DNA of 64,000 bases from Natrarchaeobaculum aegyptiacum (GTDB lineage: Archaea > Halobacteriota > Halobacteria > Halobacteriales > Natrialbaceae), in NCBI RefSeq assembly GCF_002156705.1, contig NZ_CP019893.1, positions 1,922,001 to 1,986,000 of the forward strand, given 5' to 3'. Made by a program: the position numbers and the translations under genes. Each line of letters starts with the position of its first letter. The stretch's first letter is position 1. The notes beneath the pieces were generated by a model, which was not told the DNA's origin, did not search any database, and saw nothing but the letters and a program-made list of their open reading frames with translations. Positions 25,572 through 33,469 of the stretch are shown piece by piece.

Positions 25572-25718
25572 ATGATGTCTCAGGACACATCACGCGGATA
25601 CGAACGACCAGAACTGACCGAGTACGGAAGCGTCGAATCGATCACGCAGAACGACAAGATCGGTAACGGGGAAGACCAGTACTCCGGTGCCACGTCGCTG
25701 ACCGGTTCGATCGTCTAG
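25572..25718 (+). CDS. Lasso peptide precursor (A gene)
   Basis: This 48-residue ORF is below common size cut-offs. Its leader has Y10, P13, L15, G19 and T25 in the order YxxPxLxxxGxxxxxT, the pattern bound by PqqD-type recognition elements in lasso systems. With T25 at position -2, the core starts at N27 and runs to V48 (22 residues). E34 is then core position 8 and D35 position 9, so an 8- or 9-residue ring to the N-terminus is possible. Asn as first core residue is unusual, since Gly, Ala, Ser and Cys dominate. Ser and Thr residues near the C-terminus (T41, S42, T44, S46) could be kinase targets. ATG 25572 suits the TATA spacing; ATG 25575 is adjacent. It is placed just after the cyclase. 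Confidence 0.85.
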   Translation: MMSQDTSRGYERPELTEYGSVESITQNDKIGNGEDQYSGATSLTGSIV

Positions 25719-25892
25719 GCCGGCGACCGAGTCCCGGACGAGCGTTGGGGGACGATGGAGTGTCGGCGTCCCAGCACAGCGCCCAATCACTGTGAACTAT
25801 TTTTCGCGGAAACGAATCGCTATCGCTGGCCGTGAGCACCTGTCTCGAGTACCGACGGTCGATCAGCGCCAGCCCGACCGGTGGCCGAATCG
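25719..25892. terminator. Region after the lasso precursor with T-run
   Basis: This 174-base convergent gap separates the precursor stop from the HPr-kinase-like stop. TATTTTTCGCGG near 25799-25809 is the only T-rich stretch and could end the rightward transcript. A GC-rich part precedes it. I see no second precursor in either direction here. Confidence 0.4.
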
Positions 25893-26822
25893 TTAGACGG
25901 ACGAGGAGACGGGAGCGAACTCGCGGAGGTCAGCCGCCACTCGTTCGACGAGCGTCGGGAGTTCGTCGTGGCGCTGTGGGCGGGACAGCCGTCGAAACGG
26001 AACCGTCGTCGCGACCTTCGAACAGTGTTCGAGGTTGGTTCCCGTCGCATCGGTCTCCTCGAGCATGCCGCCGGTGTACGTTCTCGAGATGAGTTCGATC
26101 ACGCGGCGCTGGGGATCGACCGGTTCGAGTGAGAGCGTCTCGCCGGTCGTGAGGAGGTAACAGGCTACCAACGGGACCGGCTCGTGACGCGGCTCGAGTT
26201 GCTTGTAGCGTTTCACCGAGTCGGTCCCGTCTTCCGGGCGCGTGGTTCCCTCGATTTCGAGGGCGTCGATGGCGTCGGGTTTGAGTCGCAGTTGCGGAAC
26301 GCCGGGGAGGACGATGGGCCCGTCTTCGCCCGGCTGGATGCCGACGACGTCGTCCTCGAGCGTCGTGTAGCCCGCCGCGTGGAACGCAGCAGCTGTCGTC
26401 GACTTCCCTGCCCCACGCGGGCCGAGGAACACTGCTGCGCGTCCCTCGACGGCGACTGCACTCGCGTGGAGGACGAGCGCTCCTCGCTGGTGACAGAGGA
26501 CGCCCATCATTTCGTTTTCGAAGAGCCGACGGACGACCTTTCGAGGGACGTCACCGGCGGTGATCGAATCGTCTTCGGCGTCGAACGTGACGCGTGAGCC
26601 ATCCTCGACGAGGAACGTTCCGATGCCGTCGTACGTGAGTCGACACTGGGTCGGCGTGGCCTGAATTCGACGCGTACCTTCGCCGGGCACCGAGTCCGGG
26701 ACCGGCTCGAGCTGGCCGTCGTCGATGACCACGTCGGGGGACGGGACGTCGTCTCTCGTCGGTAACTCCGGGAGTTCGAACGCCGACCGAATCGTGAACC
26801 CGTAGGCGGTATACCGAAACAT
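25893..26822 (-). CDS. HPr kinase-like protein of the lasso cluster
   Basis: The 309-residue protein has a Walker A loop GPRGAGKST (residues 134-142). The preceding LHASAVAVEG strand and the following TLEDDVVGI acidic pair (D157, D158) match HPr kinase/phosphorylase folds. There is no PTS HPr gene nearby. In bacterial lasso clusters such kinases phosphorylate a Ser at or near the precursor C-terminus. Here the precursor ends GSIV with no terminal Ser, so the target could be S46 or another Ser/Thr, or the enzyme may act otherwise. A TATA-like CTAAATAG (26842-26849, minus strand) about 24 bp before the ATG gives it its own leaderless start. It is convergent with the precursor. Confidence 0.82.
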   Translation of the reverse strand: MFRYTAYGFTIRSAFELPELPTRDDVPSPDVVIDDGQLEPVPDSVPGEGTRRIQATPTQCRLTYDGIGTFLVEDGSRVTFDAEDDSITAGDVPRKVVRRLFENEMMGVLCHQRGALVLHASAVAVEGRAAVFLGPRGAGKSTTAAAFHAAGYTTLEDDVVGIQPGEDGPIVLPGVPQLRLKPDAIDALEIEGTTRPEDGTDSVKRYKQLEPRHEPVPLVACYLLTTGETLSLEPVDPQRRVIELISRTYTGGMLEETDATGTNLEHCSKVATTVPFRRLSRPQRHDELPTLVERVAADLREFAPVSSSV

Positions 26823-26952
26823 AGGTTTCTTTCACACGTGTCCTATTTAGTTGTACTATATTCATTCTTCCAATGATCGCCTTCTACCGCAGCTAGTTCG
26901 AAATCTCACACGCGCTCGGCCCGTCGTCGCGTGCGGTTGACCGCCGGGCCAG

Positions 26953-28767
26953 TCACGGCGACGGCTGACTCGACTCGAGTTGTGAGTCGTACAGCTGGGC
27001 GTACGCCGAGTCCTCACTCAGGAGGTCTGTGTGAGTCCCCGATTCGACGATTTCGCCGTCGACGACGGTGTAGATGCGATCGGCATCGCTGACGGTCGAG
27101 AGCCAGTGGCCGATGACGACCGTCGCGTACTCGCGATCCATCTCGTCGATGGCCTCGAGGATCGCCGCCTCGGTCGGCGAGTCGAGTTCGCTCGTGGCCT
27201 CGTCGAGGATCAAGACGTCGGCGTCTGCAAGCAACGCCCGTGCGATGGCGATACGCTGGCGTTGCCCGCCCGAGAGGCGCACGCCGTCGTCACCGAGTTC
27301 GGTGTCGAGGCCCTCGGGTAACTCATCGAGAAACGTCGACACCTGGCTGCGCTCGCAGGCTCGCTCGATGGCCGCCTCGTCGGCGCTCGGATCGCCGATC
27401 GTGACGTTCTCCCGGAGGGTACCGGTGAACAGGAACGGCTGCTGGGGAACGACGGTGACACGCTCGTGCCACTCGTGGCGGTCGAGTCGCTCGAGGGGAA
27501 CGCCGTCGACGGTGATTTGACCCCGGTCTGGTTCGTAGAGTCGTGCCAGCAAGGAGACGATCGTGGACTTGCCGGCGCCGGAGGGACCGACCAGCGCGAT
27601 CGTCTCGCCGCGATCGACGGTGAGCGAAACGTTCCGTACGTCGGTTCGATCCGCGTCGTCGTCGTAGCGAAAACACACGTCCTCGAACTCGACGGCTGTC
27701 CGGTCGGGAACTGGCTCCCCACTGGTGGGCCGGGTGTGTTCGCCGAATTCCTCGATGAGCGCCTGTGCCCGGACGAGGTGTGGCAGCGTGCCGTCGATCG
27801 AGTACAGGGTGTTGTTGAGTGCGCTGATCAGCGGTGAGAGTCGATAGATCGCGAACAGGAACGTCCCCAGGGTTGCAAAGTCAAGCGCCAGATACTGGAT
27901 GGCGACGTAGACGAGGCCGAAGACGACGAACGCGTTGAGCAACTGGTTGAAACTGCCGAGAGCGACGTGGTTTCGCTCGAGCCTGACGCGCGTCTCGACC
28001 AGTCGATCGTGAGCCCGGTCGAACTGGTCGGCGAGATCAGATTGCATAGTGAACAGCCTGATCTCGCGAGTTCCCTGCGTCGCAGCGTTGATCAGTGACT
28101 GGATCTCCTCGTTGGCCGTCGCGACGCCGTCGCCGACGTCGTATCCCGAATCGAGGCCGAACCGGGTGAGAACTACCACGAACCCGAGCACGACGATCGT
28201 CGCGATCGTCAGCGCGGGCGACAGGACGATCGCGATCGTCGCGTACACACCCGCGAACAGCACTTTCTCGACGGCGCTGAGGACGTCACCGACGACCCGA
28301 CCGGCAGCACGGGTTTCCGTGACGACGGTGTTGACGACCTCGTCGCCATCCTGCCGGTCGACGTACGCCACGTCAGCGGCGAGCAACGCCTCGTACGACC
28401 GACGGCGGAGCGCCGCCATGTACGTCGTCGTGAGCGATGCCTGAAGCCAGCCGATCAGGAAACTCACGCTGTACCGGATGGTCATCACGATGGCGAGCCC
28501 GAGGATCAACGTCTCGAGCGTGGCGGGAATTCCAAGCGCGTCGTATGCCCGAACGAAGACCGCAGCGATCGGTGATGCGTCTTCGCCGAGTCCGTCGCTG
28601 GTCATCGCGAGTTCGATGATCGGAAGCAAGAACGTGAGTCCGATCCCCTCGAACACGGCCGCGAAGAGTTTCAACACCAGAATCGCCGCCGCCAGCGCCG
28701 GCCGGTGTCCCATCGCTCGCCGGAGCGCCTCGAGTTTCTCGGCGAGTGTCGGCTCGCGGTCGATCAT
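26953..28767 (-). CDS. ABC exporter, fused membrane and ATPase domains (lasso D type)
   Basis: The 604-residue half-transporter has about six membrane helices in residues 20-330, then the nucleotide-binding domain. That domain has Walker A GPSGAGKST (394-402), Q-loop VVPQQP, signature LSGGQ (498-502), Walker B VLILDE (518-523) and an H-loop His in VVIGHW. It has no N-terminal C39 peptidase, as expected because leader removal is done by B2. It most likely exports the mature lasso peptide and gives self-immunity. It lies 99 bases downstream of the nucleotidyltransferase gene on the same strand, with no clear promoter in the gap, so co-transcription is likely. Confidence 0.9.
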   Translation of the reverse strand: MIDREPTLAEKLEALRRAMGHRPALAAAILVLKLFAAVFEGIGLTFLLPIIELAMTSDGLGEDASPIAAVFVRAYDALGIPATLETLILGLAIVMTIRYSVSFLIGWLQASLTTTYMAALRRRSYEALLAADVAYVDRQDGDEVVNTVVTETRAAGRVVGDVLSAVEKVLFAGVYATIAIVLSPALTIATIVVLGFVVVLTRFGLDSGYDVGDGVATANEEIQSLINAATQGTREIRLFTMQSDLADQFDRAHDRLVETRVRLERNHVALGSFNQLLNAFVVFGLVYVAIQYLALDFATLGTFLFAIYRLSPLISALNNTLYSIDGTLPHLVRAQALIEEFGEHTRPTSGEPVPDRTAVEFEDVCFRYDDDADRTDVRNVSLTVDRGETIALVGPSGAGKSTIVSLLARLYEPDRGQITVDGVPLERLDRHEWHERVTVVPQQPFLFTGTLRENVTIGDPSADEAAIERACERSQVSTFLDELPEGLDTELGDDGVRLSGGQRQRIAIARALLADADVLILDEATSELDSPTEAAILEAIDEMDREYATVVIGHWLSTVSDADRIYTVVDGEIVESGTHTDLLSEDSAYAQLYDSQLESSQPSP

Positions 28768-28866
28768 CGCGTGTGCCTCGTGGGGTGGTCGCTGGCTTCG
28801 TCGACTACGGTAGCGAGACGGGCACGCGCCGCTCCAGCACCCGTTTTCGGGACGCGAGCGATCATC

Positions 28867-30138
28867 TCACCGTCCCTCCGCCTGCGGGTGGTCGCTCGTT
28901 CGGACGCCATTGCAAAGCGCCCCCGTCGCGATTCGAACCGGCCTGACGACGCCGTACAGTGGCGCGAGCGGTCGGGGGAGTGCGATCGCCTCCACGTCGG
29001 ACCGGTTGGGCTTGAACAGCCAGTTCGCCCAGAACGCGACTCGATCGCGAGTGCGATCGAGTGTCCGCGCCTGGAACCGCCGTTCCTCGAACTCCCGATA
29101 GGGACGATCCGTGAAGAGCCGATCCTCGACTGCCGCGAGCAGCCCCTCGAGTGTCTGGTCTGTCGCAATCTGTCGACGAACGCGATCGGGCACCGACACG
29201 TCGTAGAGCCAGTCAGTCACGGCGAGTCCGAGCAAGAACAGTCGACGGCAGTCGTGTCTTTGCGCGCGCTCGAGGATTGCGTCCCAGTCGACGGGCTGGT
29301 TCTCGAGTGCGACGGCGACGTCGTAACTCCAGTGGAGCCGCTCCCACCGGTGACGACTTCCGTGAATACAACAGGCGAGTAGCCGATCTTCCGGGGAAAA
29401 CACCGGGACCTCGGTACCGGCGACGGTCGTCGTCGACCGTCGATCCCACAGGCACTCGAGGTCGAATTCGGTCGGAAAGTGCCTCGAGAGGACTCGCCAG
29501 TGGAGTTCGACCTCGAGGTCGTCTCGCTCACGGTAAAACGTGTACTCGCGTTCGACGCGCCGGTAGGCCCACTCCTGAGTCGGCGTCAGTTCCGTCACCG
29601 AATCGTCGAGGTAGACTGGTTCGAATCCCAGTCCCTCGAGGATCGACTTGATCGCCGGGATGTCCTCGCGCGCGACGAGCACGTCTACGTCGCGAAACTC
29701 TCGACACCCGACGTCGCCGTAGAGGTGGCTGGCGATGACGGGGCCGCGATACGGAATCGCCCGGATCCCCTCGGACTGGAGCGTCGACGACAGGTTCGCG
29801 ACCGCCCCGAGGAGGCGAAGGTTTCGCCGCGCGACGAACTGGGATCGTTCTCGAAACGTCTCGAGCACTTCCGTGGGGACCTGAGGAGCTTCCATCGTCG
29901 TTTCGGTCGTCTGCCCCGTTTTGCACCCTGGTCCCGTCTCCAGGGCCGATTCGGCCTGATCCGTGACATCCTGTAGTGCTTCGTACACCAGTGGTGAGAC
30001 CGTGTGCCGGGTCGCACCATCGAGAACGCCGTCCCAGTCGACCGACTCGAAGTCGGTCGTCTCGAGGCTCGAATCGTGTATTCCCGCTCGAAGACACTGG
30101 ACGACGAACTGCGTCTCTGTCGTGCACCCTTCCCCCAT
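28867..30138 (-). CDS. PF14907-type nucleotidyltransferase of the lasso cluster
   Basis: The protein matches the uncharacterised nucleotidyltransferase family PF14907. It has IPYRGPVIASHLYGDVGCRE, then FRDVDVLVARED with the D-x-D metal pair, then VELHWRVLSRHF, HGSRHRWERLHWSYD and a helical C-terminus. Members of this family recur in lasso clusters of bacteria, where their role is unclear; acyl or nucleotidyl tailoring has been suggested. The start at 30138 (MGEGCTTETQ) is chosen because a TATA-like TTTTATTA (30165-30172, minus strand) lies 30 bp before it. An upstream in-frame ATG at 30177 lies on the far side of that box. The length is 423 residues. Confidence 0.82.
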   Translation of the reverse strand: MGEGCTTETQFVVQCLRAGIHDSSLETTDFESVDWDGVLDGATRHTVSPLVYEALQDVTDQAESALETGPGCKTGQTTETTMEAPQVPTEVLETFRERSQFVARRNLRLLGAVANLSSTLQSEGIRAIPYRGPVIASHLYGDVGCREFRDVDVLVAREDIPAIKSILEGLGFEPVYLDDSVTELTPTQEWAYRRVEREYTFYRERDDLEVELHWRVLSRHFPTEFDLECLWDRRSTTTVAGTEVPVFSPEDRLLACCIHGSRHRWERLHWSYDVAVALENQPVDWDAILERAQRHDCRRLFLLGLAVTDWLYDVSVPDRVRRQIATDQTLEGLLAAVEDRLFTDRPYREFEERRFQARTLDRTRDRVAFWANWLFKPNRSDVEAIALPRPLAPLYGVVRPVRIATGALCNGVRTSDHPQAEGR

Positions 30139-30444
30139 TCTATCGATATTCTCAGGGTGGTGGATAATAAAATTCACTATGATTGGCTTGGTACTTTCGT
30201 CCTGGTGGCCGCTCGACTGCCAGAACTCACAGGCTCCAGCATCGGTGGGCAGCGCTCAGAACACTCCACTGCTATTATGGGGACTGGATAGCAAATAATT
30301 AAGGTGGATAACGAGAGAATCAATCGTATCGTCGATCCGAACGTGCGTTCTGGAAACCACCGCCACAGTTCGCTGGCAGGCCGATTCCGGCTCGAGCACG
30401 TGCGACCGACGGATCGACAGCGAGCCCCTGACGCCTGATCACCT
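30139..30444. other. Divergent intergenic region right of the lasso cluster
   Basis: These 306 bases hold the nucleotidyltransferase promoter (30165-30172) and a rightward AT-rich box (GCAAATAATTAAGG, about 30290-30303). The latter lies about 140 bases before the next gene, so that gene may have a long leader. No ORF or second precursor is convincing in either direction. Confidence 0.5.
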
Positions 30445-30843
30445 ATGGTCGAAAAAACACCAAACCACGGACTTCACACGTACGAGCAGGGCGAAACTGA
30501 CTGGACGCACACGCCCGATATGGAGACGATCGAGGAGCGACTCGTCGTTCGAGCGCCCGAATCTGAACGCGACGAGTACGAACCACACCCTGCCGCGACG
30601 TTCGTCGCGATCGATACTGGTGCCGTCTACGACGGAAACGGGTCGACGTGGTTCCGTGCGACGCGTCGATACGAAACCACACGGGCTGAAGAGACGACGA
30701 CGGAGTCGTTCGTCGCCGAGGACGCACTCGCGATCCCGACCTACGAGAGCCGCGACGCGATGGAATCGGCCATCGACGACCCGGGCAGTTACCTCGGCCT
30801 CGTCGACGGCTCACTCGAGGTCGTCACGATCGAAGACCAATGA
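30445..30843 (+). CDS. Protein with tail-fibre-like N-terminal domain, free-standing
   Basis: The 132-residue acidic protein begins MVEKTPNHGLHTYEQGETDW, a pattern like the start of phage tail fibres and minor tail proteins. It continues with ATFVAIDTGAVYDGNGSTWFRATR, a short beta segment also common in such proteins. It is a near copy of residues 1-119 of the next protein: both have PNHGLH, METIE, FVAIDT and YLGLVDGSLEV blocks. No signal peptide or membrane segment is seen. A gene-duplication remnant or an adaptor that pairs with its neighbour are the two obvious readings. Confidence 0.7.
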   Translation: MVEKTPNHGLHTYEQGETDWTHTPDMETIEERLVVRAPESERDEYEPHPAATFVAIDTGAVYDGNGSTWFRATRRYETTRAEETTTESFVAEDALAIPTYESRDAMESAIDDPGSYLGLVDGSLEVVTIEDQ

Positions 30844-30961
30844 GTGACCGTCGGCTTCTGCCCCATCGTTCCATCCGGCTGGACGGCTCATTCCGTCGCC
30901 TCGCGTTCGATGGCTCCAGCTCTTACCGGGCCGTCCGAGTAACCCAGCGGGGTGTTCGGCC

Positions 30962-32182
30962 GTGGTAGACCGCACGCCGAACCACGGGCTGCACCTGTAC
31001 GAACCCGGAGAGACGGACTGGTCGCACTCACCGGACATGGAGACGATCGAGAAACGGCTCGTCGTTCGTGCACTCGACGCCGACCGATCCGCGTACGAAC
31101 CACACCCCGGTGCGACGTTCGTCGCGATCGACACCTTCGCCGTCTACGACGGGGACGGCTCGCGGTGGGTGCCCGCGACACGAGAGTACGAGACGGTTCG
31201 TACGACCGATGGACGGACGGGCCACCTCGCAGTCGACGACGCATTCCGCGTCCCCGAGTACGACGACCGTGCCGAGATGATCGGCACCATCGACGGCGGC
31301 CACGCCTATCTCGGTCTCGTCGACGGCTCACTCGAGGTGATCGACGCCACCTCGGTTTCCGAGATCGGTGACCAGTACGTCCACGTCGCGTTCGACGACG
31401 AGGCACACGTGGGCTCTCGTCCCGATCGAAACGAGATCGTTCCGGACCCGAGCGGTCTCGGAGACGTCTTGCGAGTCGCATTTCCAGAGGAAGGTGACGT
31501 CTACGGCGCGTCGTGGTCCTACCACGTCGGAGACTACTTCGAGGTCGATTACGACGACCCCGTCGAGGATGCCCACGCCCGGTTCGAGGTGTACTTCCCC
31601 GGGGCGTTCGAGTACTACGACCTCCACCCACACGGTGGTGGAAAACTTCCCGGATTCGCCGACCGCCGAAACCCCGAGGCAGAAGACAGTGCCGGGTGGG
31701 GCAGTCGTGACCCACGGGACGACGACCGGGACGGCTGGGGTGGTCGGCTCAACTTCTACAAACCCGGCCACTCCTGGGGGGACGAGACCAGCGGTGTCGC
31801 CGGTCTCGGAACCCAGCTCTCTCACTACGCGTCGTCCGCTGACGGATACAGCGAGGCCGTCGGCGGTGGACCACTGGGCGAGGCGCCGGGACGATGGGTC
31901 CAGGTCGACCAGTACGTCGAGATGAACGACCCCGGCGAGGCAAACGGCCTCCTCGTCGTCTGGGTCGACGGTGAACTCCTCTACGACAAAGACGACGTCA
32001 TGTACCGCGACGAAGACGCCACCTTCCTCGGCGCACACGAGTTCTGGTTCAACGTCTACTACGGCGGCAGTCACGGCGCACAGCGAGACGACGAGTGGCT
32101 CGCCTTCCGCGACCTCGAGCTCTGGTGGGACCGTGGCCCCCAGTTATCGCTTTCCGGGGATTCCGACGGTTCGGTCAGTTGA
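30962..32182 (+). CDS. Tail-fibre-like domain fused to a polysaccharide lyase 14-like domain
   Basis: From GTG 30962 the 406-residue protein carries the duplicated N-terminal domain (residues 1 to about 125), then a beta-jelly-roll resembling PL14 alginate/glucuronan lyases. The landmarks are GASWSYHVGDYFEVDY, HGGGKLPGFADR, GWGGRLNFYKPGHSWG, RWVQVDQYVEMNDPGEANG and LLVVWVDGELL. PL14 enzymes cleave uronic-acid polymers by beta-elimination. No secretion signal is visible, so export would need another route or the enzyme acts inside. It lies beside a glycan cluster that makes a uronic-acid sugar donor. Catalytic residues cannot be fixed from sequence alone; a binding-only role is possible. Confidence 0.75.
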   Translation: MVDRTPNHGLHLYEPGETDWSHSPDMETIEKRLVVRALDADRSAYEPHPGATFVAIDTFAVYDGDGSRWVPATREYETVRTTDGRTGHLAVDDAFRVPEYDDRAEMIGTIDGGHAYLGLVDGSLEVIDATSVSEIGDQYVHVAFDDEAHVGSRPDRNEIVPDPSGLGDVLRVAFPEEGDVYGASWSYHVGDYFEVDYDDPVEDAHARFEVYFPGAFEYYDLHPHGGGKLPGFADRRNPEAEDSAGWGSRDPRDDDRDGWGGRLNFYKPGHSWGDETSGVAGLGTQLSHYASSADGYSEAVGGGPLGEAPGRWVQVDQYVEMNDPGEANGLLVVWVDGELLYDKDDVMYRDEDATFLGAHEFWFNVYYGGSHGAQRDDEWLAFRDLELWWDRGPQLSLSGDSDGSVS

Positions 32183-33122
32183 ACGCCTCTGTACGGTCGC
32201 GGTACCACTCGATCGTTCGTTCGAGTCCGTCGCGAACGGTCACCGTCGGCTCGAATCCCAGGTGGTCGTTCGCCCGCGAGATGTCGGCTCTCGAGTGATC
32301 GACGTCGCCCGCTCTGGGATCGACGTGGACGATCTCCGAATCGGTCCCGGTGAGATCACGGATTACCTCGGCCAGTTCGCGGATCGTGATCGCGGTCCCG
32401 GTTCCGACGTTGTACGCGGTGCCGACGCTGTCGGTCGTCGCCGCAAGGTGGTTCGCGCGGACGACGTCGTCGACGGCGACGAAGTCCCGCGTCTGCTCGC
32501 CGTCACCCTCGACGGTGATGGGGTCGCCCGCGAGCGCCTGCTCGACGAAGATGCTGATGACGCCGCTGTAATCACCCGCGACCTGGCCCGGCCCGTAGAC
32601 GTTGAAGTACCGGAGGGCGACGGTCTCGAGCCCGTAGAGATCGTGATAGCGGCGCGCGTACTGGTCGACGGCGTGCTTTTCGATTCCGTACGGCGAGGCC
32701 GGGTCTTTCGGCTCGTCTTCGGCGATCGGGACCGAGTCCGGTGAGCCATAGATCGCCGCACTCGAGGCCAGGACGACCCGGGCGTCGTAGTCGCGGGCGG
32801 CCTCGAGCAGCGAGAGCGTCGCCCGGACGTTGATTTCGTGGCTCGCGGTGGGATCGTCGATCGACTGGTCGACGCTCACGAGTGCCGCTTCGTGGAAGAC
32901 GACGTCGACGTCCGTCATCGCCCTCGAGAGCGTCTCCTCCTCGCGAACGTCTCCTTCGATGAGCGTCGCCGCTGGCGGAACGTTCGACCGATCGCCAGTC
33001 GTGAGCGAGTCGAGTACGCGAACGTCGTTTTCGTCGACGAGCGACCGGGTGAGGTGGCTACCGATAAAGCCGGCACCGCCGGTTACCAGTACGCGCTTCC
33101 CGGTGAGCGTGCCGTCGATCAT
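32175..33122 (-). CDS. NAD-dependent nucleotide-sugar epimerase (GalE-like SDR)
   Basis: This extended SDR shows the Rossmann loop TGGAGFIGSHL, the catalytic triad region SSAAIYG ... YGIEK (Y and K separated by three) and the substrate-loop RYFNVYGPGQ. It is 315 residues long from the ATG at 33122, which follows GGAG. An in-frame GTG 12 bases earlier is less likely. Such enzymes interconvert UDP-glucose/galactose or their N-acetyl or uronic forms. The neighbouring glycan genes favour a UDP-sugar. Its 3' end overlaps the 3' end of the lyase-fusion gene by eight bases, in convergent orientation. Confidence 0.88.
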   Translation of the reverse strand: MIDGTLTGKRVLVTGGAGFIGSHLTRSLVDENDVRVLDSLTTGDRSNVPPAATLIEGDVREEETLSRAMTDVDVVFHEAALVSVDQSIDDPTASHEINVRATLSLLEAARDYDARVVLASSAAIYGSPDSVPIAEDEPKDPASPYGIEKHAVDQYARRYHDLYGLETVALRYFNVYGPGQVAGDYSGVISIFVEQALAGDPITVEGDGEQTRDFVAVDDVVRANHLAATTDSVGTAYNVGTGTAITIRELAEVIRDLTGTDSEIVHVDPRAGDVDHSRADISRANDHLGFEPTVTVRDGLERTIEWYRDRTEAFN

Positions 33123-33469
33123 ACCTTCTCCCACGTGCGCCCGTGCGGTTCGACAGCCGATCCGCTACTCGGCACACCGGTAGTCGCCCGGTGGGTGGCC
33201 TCGTCGCGACAGCGTGTTCGTCGTATCATCATTGCGTTAGGGTAGATCTGGAACTGCTCGACGTGGCCGGTCGAGCATCCGGTAGTTATCGATCAGCAAA
33301 AACATAACTAAACTTTTCTATGTAGACACAATCAAAAACTATTTCGTTCCAGTGTGATTCGGATCGAATAGTATGGCCAGTGCGGTAGATTTCGGGTTCC
33401 CGATCGTCTCACACGCGGCCGTAGCTGACGGTGACGCTGCCCTACCGACCGCCGTACCGAGGACGAAGC
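33123..33469. other. Divergent regulatory region in the glycan cluster
   Basis: No gene is supported. The centre (about 33295-33345) is markedly AT-rich (ACATAACTAAACTTTTCTAT, CAATCAAAAACTATTTCG). It probably holds promoters for the leftward epimerase and the rightward ParB-like gene. A long GC-rich leader (33350-33469) precedes the latter. Confidence 0.45.

Noticed and set aside
22570-30444. A second lasso precursor
   Set aside because: I looked in the gaps of the cluster in both directions and saw no other ORF with the Y-P-L-G-T leader pattern.
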